NCBI GenBank assembly: GCA_964430755.1
Contig: CAYSFT010000062.1
Span: 1 to 11,494 of the forward strand
Direction of reading: 5' to 3'
From: Flemingiibacterium sp964430755
GTDB taxonomy: Bacteria > Bacillota > Clostridia > Oscillospirales > CAG-272
Length of the DNA: 11,494 nucleotides
Shown: positions 5,926 through 11,494 of the stretch, piece after piece
Numbering within the stretch: the stretch's first letter is position 1
Layout of the letters: every line of letters begins with the position of its first letter
Notes under the pieces: generated by a model
What the model saw: only the letters and a program-made list of their open reading frames with translations
What the model was told of the DNA's origin: nothing
Database searches by the model: none
Made by a program: the position numbers and the translations under genes

Positions 5926-6597
5926 ATGAGCTACAAGACAGATTTCATTGAATTTATGGTAAGAAGCGGCGTGCTTCGCTTCGGTGACTTCACAACCAAG
6001 AGCGGCAGAAAATCGCCTTACTTCGTTAACACCGGCAACTACAAGACCGGCGCACAGATGGCAAAGCTCGGTAAATATTACGCCGAGTGCTTAAAGAACA
6101 ACGTCGGCGACGATTTCGACGTACTCTTCGGCCCGGCATACAAGGGTATACCGCTTGCAACTGTCACCGCTTGCTCACTTTTCACCGAGTACGGCATCGA
6201 CAAGCCCTACTGCTTCAACCGCAAGGAAGCCAAGGATCACGGCGAGGGTGGCAACATGGTTGGTGCAAAGCTTTCCGACGGCGACCGCGTTGTCATCATC
6301 GAGGACGTTATCACCGCAGGCACTGCAGTCCGCGAAACACTTCCCCAGCTCAAGGCGGCAGCTGACGTCAAGGTTGAGCACATGATAATTTCGGTTGACC
6401 GCATGGAGCGCGGACAGTCCGGCACAACGGCGATCAAGGAGATCGGCGCAGAGTTCGGCATCAAGGTTCATCCGATCGTAACCGTCCGCGAGATCATCGA
6501 CCATATGCACGGACGCGAAATCGACGGCACTGTCCCGCTTAACGATGAGGTTCGTGAGCGCATGGAGCAGTATCTCGAAATGTACTGCGAAAAGTAA
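5926..6597 (+). CDS. pyrE: Orotate phosphoribosyltransferase
   Basis: PyrE joins orotate to PRPP to form OMP in de novo pyrimidine synthesis, in the cytoplasm. The 223 residues match the family. FTTKSGRKSPYF (22-33) is the orotate-binding N-terminal region, FGPAYKGIPLA (68-78) the core strand-loop, FNRKEAKDHGEGG (97-109) the flexible catalytic loop with Lys100, Lys103 and His105, and RVVIIEDVITAGTAV (121-135) the PRPP-binding signature. The ATG is preceded by ATAGGAG. No other pyrimidine gene adjoins it: it has its own promoter and terminator, so it is a single-gene unit here rather than the end of a pyr operon. Confidence 0.97.
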   Translation: MSYKTDFIEFMVRSGVLRFGDFTTKSGRKSPYFVNTGNYKTGAQMAKLGKYYAECLKNNVGDDFDVLFGPAYKGIPLATVTACSLFTEYGIDKPYCFNRKEAKDHGEGGNMVGAKLSDGDRVVIIEDVITAGTAVRETLPQLKAAADVKVEHMIISVDRMERGQSGTTAIKEIGAEFGIKVHPIVTVREIIDHMHGREIDGTVPLNDEVRERMEQYLEMYCEK

Positions 6598-6612
6598 TTT
6601 TATAAAAAGAAA

Positions 6613-6656
6613 TTCCTGCAGCCTATCGAAACGGGTTGCAGGAACTTTATTTTATT
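6613..6656 (+). terminator. Intrinsic terminator of pyrE
   Basis: TTCCTGCAGCC (6613-6623) pairs with GGGTTGCAGGAA (6633-6644) as an 11-bp stem with one G-U pair, followed by CTTTATTTTATT. It starts 15 nt after the pyrE stop. Confidence 0.88.
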
Positions 6657-6668
6657 GCCTAAATCTTA

Positions 6669-6721
6669 CCTCAAGCCTTCTCCAGTGGGAGAAGGTGGCA
6701 GCCGCAGGCTGACGGATGAGG
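6669..6721 (+). repeat. R1 repeat copy D
   Basis: This copy shows all three helices: outer CCTCA (6669-6673) with TGAGG (6717-6721), hairpin 1 CCTTCTCC (6676-6683) with GGAGAAGG (6688-6695), and hairpin 2 CAGCC (6699-6703) with GGCTG (6707-6711), loop GCA. In hairpin 2 the G-A/A-G positions of copies A-C are replaced by A-T and G-C pairs. It lies between the convergent genes pyrE and the permease. Confidence 0.75.
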
Positions 6722-6768
6722 TGTCATCGCCAAGGGAGCAATCGCAACTTTGACGGATGAGGTGTCAT
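6710..6768 (+). repeat. 18-bp direct repeat of the R1 tail
   Basis: TGACGGATGAGGTGTCAT occurs at 6710-6727 and again at 6751-6768, 41 bp apart. The second copy is an R1 tail without the preceding hairpins, so it looks like the remnant of another R1 element or a local duplication. Confidence 0.7.
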
Positions 6769-6800
6769 TGCTGTGATTATAGATTTTATTTTTATAAAAA

Positions 6801-7931
6801 TCACACCAAAAACAGCATAAACACAGTCAAAACAATCAAAAAACCGAAATTGAAAAGCGAGAACATACCGATATAATATTTCGTCTTTCCGGGGTTTGAT
6901 TTGACGTACTCGCGGAATGTAATGAGACTCGCAAGCGATGCGACCAGTGCGCCGACACCGCCGATGTTTACGCCGATGAGCAGTTCTTTGTAGTTATCCG
7001 TGAACTGCGAGAGGAGTATCGCCGAGGGCACATTACTGATAAACTGACAGGAAATAACGCTGAACAGCAGTGTACTCTTTTCAAGCAGCGAGGAAAGCAG
7101 ATCGCGAACGGCATCAATACGTGCCATGTTGCCCGAGAAGATAAAGAAGAATACAAACGTCAGAAGCAAACCGTAATCCACCATTTTCAGCGCCTTTCGG
7201 TCAACGAAAATCAGCACCGTGGGAATAACGGCAAGTCCGATCAGGTAAGGAATCCCGCGAAAGACTATCAATATCGACAGCGCAAACAGAACAAGATAGA
7301 GCACAGTTTTTCCCGGCGCAAGGACAATTTCCTGATTGGGCAGACTGAGCGGCTCGGACTTTACAAAAATGACACAGCAGAGTGTGATAAGCAGCACCGA
7401 GAGTATAAATGGCGGCGCCATTATCGACATAAACTCAAGATTCGGTATCTCAAATTTGGAATAAAGAAACAGGTTCTGCGGATTACCGAACGGCGTCAGC
7501 ATACCTCCGAGGTTCGCGGCGATATTCTGCATGATAAACGTGAACGCCATGTATTTTTGCATACCGGTCGTTGTCAGAACGAAATATCCGAGCGGCAGGA
7601 ATGTTAAAAGTGCCATATCGTTTGCGATAAGCATTGAGCCGATGAATGTTATGTAAACGAGCGCAAGAACGCTCATTCTCGCTGTCTTAAAAAGTATAAC
7701 GACCTTTCTTGCGAGCATATAGAAAAAGTTAATATTCTTCAGCGCACACACCACCGCAAGCACGCAGAAAAGGCAGGTCAGCGTTTTGAAGTCAAAATAT
7801 CCCTTGTACTGCGCATCCGGCGGAACTATAAACATCGTTATCACCGCGGCTAAAAGCGCGATAAACATAACAATATTTTTCTTTATAAATGCGGTCAGCC
7901 TACTGCCCGAAAATCTCTTGTCCGTTTCCAT
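6801..7931 (-). CDS. Ion-transporter superfamily permease (ArsB/NhaD/CitM-like)
   Basis: This is a polytopic inner-membrane protein of 376 residues with about ten hydrophobic segments (for example 20-38, 47-64, 86-120, 165-190, 208-243, 252-268, 315-338, 355-376). It has two similar halves with re-entrant signatures: IANDMALLTFLP (102-113) and GNPQNLF (149-155) in the first, SNVPSAILL (299-307) and GVNIGGVGA (320-328) in the second. These match the ion-transporter superfamily, which includes ArsB, NhaD and the citrate/dicarboxylate carriers. It is somewhat short for these families (usually 400 or more). The substrate cannot be assigned: no arsenic, citrate or sodium-resistance genes adjoin it. 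The ATG at 7931 has GGAG 11 nt upstream. It is monocistronic, from a consensus promoter. Confidence 0.85.
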   Translation of the reverse strand: METDKRFSGSRLTAFIKKNIVMFIALLAAVITMFIVPPDAQYKGYFDFKTLTCLFCVLAVVCALKNINFFYMLARKVVILFKTARMSVLALVYITFIGSMLIANDMALLTFLPLGYFVLTTTGMQKYMAFTFIMQNIAANLGGMLTPFGNPQNLFLYSKFEIPNLEFMSIMAPPFILSVLLITLCCVIFVKSEPLSLPNQEIVLAPGKTVLYLVLFALSILIVFRGIPYLIGLAVIPTVLIFVDRKALKMVDYGLLLTFVFFFIFSGNMARIDAVRDLLSSLLEKSTLLFSVISCQFISNVPSAILLSQFTDNYKELLIGVNIGGVGALVASLASLITFREYVKSNPGKTKYYIGMFSLFNFGFLIVLTVFMLFLV

Positions 7932-7972
7932 TGCAGGTTGTTCTCCATGTAATATTTGTTTTATCCCTCGGT

Positions 7973-8001
7973 ATTATATCACATCCGGCGCGCGGTGTCA
8001 A
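7973..8001 (-). promoter_or_regulatory. Perfect-consensus promoter of the permease gene
   Basis: On the minus strand TTGACA (8001-7996) and TATAAT (7978-7973) are exactly 17 bp apart, matching the sigma-A consensus at all 12 positions. The leader to the start codon is about 35 nt. Confidence 0.9.
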
Positions 8002-8023
8002 GCGAAACTTTCAATAGTACCGC

Positions 8024-8055
8024 AAAAGAGAAAACCTCCCTCGAAAAGAGGAAGG
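8024..8055 (-). terminator. Intrinsic terminator of agcS
   Basis: On the minus strand CCTTCCTC (8055-8048) pairs with GAGGGAGG (8042-8035) around a five-base loop, followed by TTTTCTCTTTT. It lies 18 nt after the agcS stop codon. Confidence 0.85.
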
Positions 8056-8073
8056 CTCTCGATATAGTATAAA

Positions 8074-9618
8074 TCAGTCCTCATCAAGTGATGCCGCAGC
8101 TTCTTTTTCAATTTCAGCATCATATGAAAGCATCGGGGCAATATCCTTGTGCTTTATCTTGCGGTCAACATAGTTTTTGGTGACCTTGATAACCAGCGGC
8201 AGGAGCGCAACAACGCCGATAAGGTTAGGAATCATCATGAGACCGTTAAAGGTGTCGGAGAGGTCCCATGCAAGACCGCCCTCCATAACGGCACCGGAAA
8301 CGATCATAACAACGAAGACTACCTTGTATACCTTAACACCCTTTACGCCAAAGAGATATTCAACCGCCTTTGAGCCGTACTGCGACCAGCCAAGCACTGT
8401 TGTGAACGCGAAGAAGAGCATCGCAATTGCAACGAACCAAGTACCGGGCGCACCGAAGTACTTACCGAATGCCTCTGAAACAAGAGTGTCACCGTTAGCG
8501 CCGGCGACGGGTATACCTGTTGCGAGATCTATGTAACCCGTGGAAAGAACGACAATAGCGGTCATCGTGCAGACTACGAATGTATCAAAGAACACCTCAA
8601 AGATACCCCACATACCCTGCTTGACGGGCTCTTTAACGTTCGAGGAGGAGTGAACCATTACGGACGAACCGAGACCTGCCTCGTTTGAGAATACACCGCG
8701 CTTGAAGCCCTGCGTCATAGTCGTTTTGATAAGCATACCGATACCGCCGCCGATAGCCGCCGTGGGAGTAAATGCAAACTTGAAGATAGCCGTAAACATC
8801 GCGCCAACCTGGTCGATATTCATTCCGAAAACGACAAGTGAGCCGATACAGTAAGCGATAGCCATAAACGGAACCACGATCTCGGCAAAACGTGCAATAC
8901 GCTGAAGACCGCCGATGATAATAAGTGCGGCGATCACGAGAAGTGCAATACCGAGGATGAGGTGAACGATGCTTATTGACGTACCCGGAAGTGTACCGAG
9001 CGAAACATTCTTAAAGAATGCGGCGTCCATATTAAGAACGATCTTATTGATCTGCGCCATGTTACCGATACCGAACGAAGCGAGGATCGCAAAGCAGGAA
9101 AAGAGCACCGCAAGGACATTCGCAATAGGCTTCAGCCACTTTTTGCCGTAACGCTTACCGAGACCGTCCTTGAGATAATACATCGGACCGCCCGACCATT
9201 CACCGTCCTTGTTGCGGCGACGGTAATAGATACCAAGCAGATTTTCGGAGAAGTTTGTCATCATTCCGAAAAATGCGGCAACCCACATCCAGAAAACCGC
9301 GCCGGGACCGCCTATAACAATCGCGGCAGCAACACCGGCAATGTTACCTGTTCCAACCGTTGCGGCAAGTGCGGCACAGAGCGCCTGGAACTGTGAAATT
9401 GTTTTCTTGTCTGTCTTTTTGGTTGAATTGCTGTCCTTTTTGAAAACGCTGACAATAGTGTTCTTCCACCAGTGAACAAGGTGACTTATCTGAAACACCT
9501 TGGTACAGAATGTCAGCAGAATACCGGTACCGATAAGCAGCATGAGGCCCGGCAGACCCCAAACCGCGCTGTTGACTGCATCGTTTACAGTCTTAACGCC
9601 TTCGAGAAATTTTTCCAT
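8074..9618 (-). CDS. agcS: Sodium:alanine/glycine symporter, AgcS family
   Basis: This is an inner-membrane transporter that imports glycine and/or alanine with sodium (AgcS/AlsT family). The 514-residue length and roughly eleven membrane segments fit. Family signatures are visible: ATVGTGNIAGVA (86-97), GGPGAVFWMW (103-112), SGGPMYYL (142-149) and RGVFSNEAGLGSS (307-319), which lie around the substrate and sodium sites. The ATG at 9618 follows a near-ideal AAGGAGGAG. The tandem glycine riboswitch directly upstream indicates that glycine is the physiologically relevant substrate. It is monocistronic, with a promoter, riboswitch and terminators at both ends. Confidence 0.95.
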   Translation of the reverse strand: MEKFLEGVKTVNDAVNSAVWGLPGLMLLIGTGILLTFCTKVFQISHLVHWWKNTIVSVFKKDSNSTKKTDKKTISQFQALCAALAATVGTGNIAGVAAAIVIGGPGAVFWMWVAAFFGMMTNFSENLLGIYYRRRNKDGEWSGGPMYYLKDGLGKRYGKKWLKPIANVLAVLFSCFAILASFGIGNMAQINKIVLNMDAAFFKNVSLGTLPGTSISIVHLILGIALLVIAALIIIGGLQRIARFAEIVVPFMAIAYCIGSLVVFGMNIDQVGAMFTAIFKFAFTPTAAIGGGIGMLIKTTMTQGFKRGVFSNEAGLGSSVMVHSSSNVKEPVKQGMWGIFEVFFDTFVVCTMTAIVVLSTGYIDLATGIPVAGANGDTLVSEAFGKYFGAPGTWFVAIAMLFFAFTTVLGWSQYGSKAVEYLFGVKGVKVYKVVFVVMIVSGAVMEGGLAWDLSDTFNGLMMIPNLIGVVALLPLVIKVTKNYVDRKIKHKDIAPMLSYDAEIEKEAAASLDED

Positions 9619-9631
9619 AATTTCTCCTCCT

Positions 9632-9675
9632 TAAAATAAAAAATTGTCGTTGTGCGAAAAAACACACCACGACAA
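9632..9675 (-). terminator. Riboswitch-controlled terminator before agcS
   Basis: On the minus strand TTGTCGTGGTGTG (9675-9663) pairs with CGCACAACGACAA (9656-9644) over 12 of 13 positions, with a run of six U followed by ATTTT. It lies between the second glycine aptamer and the ribosome binding site, so it is the expression platform. Confidence 0.88.
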
Positions 9676-9705
9676 AAAGACGTAAAACAGCCGTCATAGC
9701 CATTA

Positions 9706-9867
9706 AACTTTGTCCTTTTGCCTGAGAGTTTGCGTTTTCACGCTTGCACCTTCGGCCCTCGCATAGAGCGAGCGTCTCCAAAGTTCTGTCGGTATACAGT
9801 CCTCATCCAAAAAGGACACCTGAGAGCGTTACTCCTTCGGCGGTGATCAACACCGTTTCCTGCATAC
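9706..9867 (-). promoter_or_regulatory. Tandem glycine riboswitch
   Basis: Two glycine aptamers lie in series on the minus strand. Aptamer 1 (9867-9792) is closed by GTATGCAG with CTGTATAC and contains GCCGAAGGAGTAA and CTCTCAGG. Aptamer 2 (9785-9706) is closed by AACTTTG with CAAAGTT and contains GCCGAAGGTGCAA and CTCTCAGGCAAAAGGAC. These are the conserved core sequences of the class. The short linker and tandem layout are typical. It controls agcS through the terminator that follows. Confidence 0.95.
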
Positions 9868-9897
9868 GTCATACAGAATTTATTAAATTGCAAGATC

Positions 9898-9926
9898 ATT
9901 ATATCATATAATACACGATTCGTCAA
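9898..9926 (-). promoter_or_regulatory. Sigma-A promoter of agcS
   Basis: On the minus strand TTGACG (9926-9921) and TATAAT (9903-9898) are 17 bp apart. Transcription would start about 25 nt before the first glycine aptamer. Confidence 0.88.
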
Positions 9927-9956
9927 GAGGGGTTTTGAAATTTTCTTGTCTACCCG

Positions 9957-9987
9957 AAAAAAAGCGAGGCACTTGTTCATGCCCCGC
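9957..9987 (-). terminator. Intrinsic terminator of nagB
   Basis: On the minus strand GCGGGGCA (9987-9980) pairs with TGCCTCGC (9971-9964), with one G-U pair, followed by seven U. It lies 11 nt beyond the nagB stop. Confidence 0.9.
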
Positions 9988-9998
9988 CGTTTCAGAAA

Positions 9999-10784
9999 TT
10001 ATTTTTCGTTTTTGTAAATTTCCTTAAAGTATTTGTATGTATCAACCTTGAGCTCGCCGCAGGCAGCCTCGTCACATGCAATGATACCGTCCTTGTGCAT
10101 CTGCAGTGCGCTTATTGTCCATGCGTGATCAACACCGCCCTCAACGCAGTGACGAAGTGCACGAGCCTTGTTGTGACCGCTGATGAGCAGCATTACCTGC
10201 TTGGAATCGCAAACAGTGCCAACGCCAACCGAAAGGGCTGTCTTCGGAACCTTGTTTACGTCGTTATCAAAGAAACGGGAATTAACGATCAGAGTATCCT
10301 CGGTGAGAGCGCGAACTCCGGTTCTCGATGTTAAAGAGGTGAAGGGCTCGTTGAAAGCAATGTGACCGTCAACGCCGCTTCCGCCCATAAACAGGTCAAT
10401 TCCGCCGTAAGAAGCGATCTTGTCTTCATATCTCTGACACTCTGCTTCGAGATCCTCTGCCATACCGTTGAGAATGTTGATGTTCTCTGCAGGAATGTCA
10501 ATGTGATTGAAGAAGTTGTCGTGCATGAAGTACCAATAGCTCTGGTCATGCTCTCTCGGAAGACCAACGTACTCATCCATATTGAAGGTGACTACGTTCT
10601 TGAATGTAACCTTGCCTTCCTTGTTCATCTTAATGAGGTTTCTGTAAACTCCGAGAGGAGAAGAACCGGTGGGCAGACCGAGCACAAAGGGACGGTTTTC
10701 TTTATGGTTGTTTATAGCGTCAGCAATATGCTGTGCCGCCCATTTGCTCATTGCTTCGTAATTGTCTTTGATGATTAATTTCAT
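9999..10784 (-). CDS. nagB: Glucosamine-6-phosphate deaminase
   Basis: NagB converts glucosamine-6-phosphate to fructose-6-phosphate and ammonia, the last step of amino-sugar catabolism into glycolysis. With the ATG at 10784 (MKLIIKDNYE) the protein has 261 residues. A GTG three codons upstream overlaps the AAGGAG ribosome binding site (10798-10793), so the ATG is preferred. GLPTGSSPLGVYRNL (36-50) is the phosphate-binding loop. FNMDEYVGL (67-75) holds Asp70, and GGSGVDGHIAFNEP (134-147) holds Asp139, His141 and Glu146; these correspond to the E. coli catalytic residues 72, 141, 143 and 148. RFFDNDVNKVPK is also family-typical. No nagA or transporter adjoins it. Confidence 0.97.
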   Translation of the reverse strand: MKLIIKDNYEAMSKWAAQHIADAINNHKENRPFVLGLPTGSSPLGVYRNLIKMNKEGKVTFKNVVTFNMDEYVGLPREHDQSYWYFMHDNFFNHIDIPAENINILNGMAEDLEAECQRYEDKIASYGGIDLFMGGSGVDGHIAFNEPFTSLTSRTGVRALTEDTLIVNSRFFDNDVNKVPKTALSVGVGTVCDSKQVMLLISGHNKARALRHCVEGGVDHAWTISALQMHKDGIIACDEAACGELKVDTYKYFKEIYKNEK

Positions 10785-10826
10785 GTTATTCACTCCTTGA
10801 TAGTAAAATTTTCAAATTACTCTTTA

Positions 10827-10855
10827 ATTATACCACTTATCCCTCGATTTGTAAA
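10827..10855 (-). promoter_or_regulatory. Sigma-A promoter of nagB
   Basis: On the minus strand TTTACA (10855-10850) and TATAAT (10832-10827) are 17 bp apart. The leader is about 35 nt. I saw no clear operator or riboswitch around it. Confidence 0.85.
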
Positions 10856-10935
10856 GTCATTTCGAAGATTTTTTGCAAAAAACAGGCAAAATTCACACAA
10901 AGGTGCTTTTGTACATGGCGGTGCGTCGCAATTGG

Positions 10936-11331
10936 TTACAGTATCGCTATGGGCGTTAGCTTTTCAACGATTTTTTGCATACGTGGATCACTTTGCAAAT
11001 GTGCGAATGTATCTTTTTGCAGGGCTTTTAAGAGCAATCCCGATTGATTTTCTGTATACGTCTTGACAGCATCCATTAAGGATATTTCCAGTTTATTTAC
11101 CATAAAAGCCGTAAACATTCCATCCTTCAAAGTGTCAAACTCAATTGCGTGTTCCGATGATTTTTCAAGGCAAGTAAACATTCGATCCGCATCACCTTGC
11201 TCCAGATAACTGTGCGCCATTTTTTCATAGTATTCGGAAAGTCTTGTGTGATAGAATCCAAAGTTGCCGTCACAGTACAGTAAATTATAACAAGCGATCA
11301 CAAATTGATATGCACCCCAAAAGTTAGACAC
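10936..11331 (-). pseudogene. 3' remnant of an XRE-type regulator, cut by IS-like end
   Basis: The open frame gives 131 residues. The part from about residue 10 on resembles the C-terminal region of Clostridia XRE-family regulators with helical (TPR-like) repeats: DGNFGFYHTRLSEYYEKMA (21-39), LEKSSEHAIEFDTL (55-68), then a YTEN segment (92-95) and a C-terminal DPRMQKIVEKL. The N-terminal DNA-binding helix-turn-helix is absent. The first nine codons (MSNFWGAYQ) are translated from an IS-like terminal sequence that begins at 11306, so the apparent start is artificial. I infer truncation of a longer regulator gene. Family assignment is from memory of the pattern. Confidence 0.7.
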
Positions 11332-11425
11332 TTTTGGAGGTGCATATCACAGTTCGTTGCCTAATTTTTATTCTTTTCTACCATAGGGGTGTTTTTGTAC
11401 TGTCCGCACAATTTGGGGCAGTTCA
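11306..11425. mobile_element. IS3-like ends, remnant or MITE of about 120 bp
   Basis: TGATATGCACCCCAAAAG starts at 11306 and resembles terminal repeats I know from IS3-family elements of Firmicutes. It forms an imperfect palindrome with CTTTTGGAGGTGCATATCA (11331-11349). At the other side, the complement of 11425-11399 begins TGAACTGCCCCAAATTG and ends near GGACAGT, which aligns loosely with the first end. No transposase frame lies between, so this is a remnant, a MITE or two adjacent IS scars. I saw no clear target duplication. Confidence 0.42.
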
Positions 11426-11449
11426 AACACAGCTGGTGGTTTTTTATAA

Positions 11450-11490
11450 ATGAGTTTCTGTGCATAACCGAATTACACACAGAAACTCAT
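11450..11490. other. 13-bp perfect inverted repeat near the right edge
   Basis: ATGAGTTTCTGTG (11450-11462) pairs perfectly with CACAGAAACTCAT (11478-11490) across a 15-nt loop. Read on the minus strand it is followed by TTTATAAAAAA, a poor U-run. It may terminate a minus-strand gene beyond the window or belong to the IS debris. Confidence 0.5.
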
Positions 11491-11494
11491 CAAA

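Noticed and set aside
6770..6800. Terminator for the permease gene just after its stop
   Set aside because: GTGATT/AATCAC can pair around an AT-rich loop, but no U-run follows on the minus strand; no confident terminator was found.
9600..9982. Small minus-strand open frames upstream of agcS (9593-9781, 9738-9980)
   Set aside because: They lie within the promoter and glycine riboswitch and have no recognisable protein features.
10785..10793. GTG start three codons upstream for nagB
   Set aside because: It lies within the AAGGAG ribosome binding site; the ATG at 10784 has correct spacing and matches the family N-terminus.

Overview
The window looks like the chromosome of a gut-type Clostridia (Firmicutes, Ruminococcaceae/Oscillospiraceae-like). 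The grounds are a T-box leader on pheST, a tandem glycine riboswitch on a sodium:amino-acid symporter, strong AGGAGG-type ribosome binding sites, consensus sigma-A promoters with 17-bp spacers, and dense small structured repeats of a kind I remember from gut Clostridia genomes. This placement rests on family knowledge; no search was run.

Layout. 1-652 has no credible gene and is packed with two interleaved repeat families, called R1 and R2 here. 653-4472 (minus) is a complete pheS-pheT operon: promoter, Phe T-box with terminator, pheS, pheT and a final terminator. 4504-5170 is again repeat-filled: two R2 copies lie head to head, one with an internal 114-bp tandem duplication. 5168-5653 (minus) encodes a YbaK-type aminoacyl-tRNA deacylase behind a leader rich in hairpins. 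5861-6656 (plus) is a stand-alone pyrE with promoter and terminator. A further R1 copy sits between pyrE and the convergent 6801-7931 ion/anion permease. 8024-9926 (minus) is a glycine-riboswitch-controlled AgcS symporter. 9957-10855 (minus) is nagB with its own promoter and terminator. 10936 to the right edge holds the 3' remnant of an XRE-type regulator cut off by an insertion-sequence-like end, then further IS-like debris.

The genes are ordinary metabolism: tRNA charging and proofreading (pheST, ybaK), pyrimidine synthesis (pyrE), glycine/alanine uptake (agcS) and amino-sugar use (nagB). Most have their own promoter, so this is a row of independent housekeeping units.

The most interesting content is the repeats. 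Copies of R1 and R2 differ in sequence but several differences preserve base pairing. This suggests they are maintained as folded RNA or single-stranded DNA rather than as the short peptides that can be read through them.
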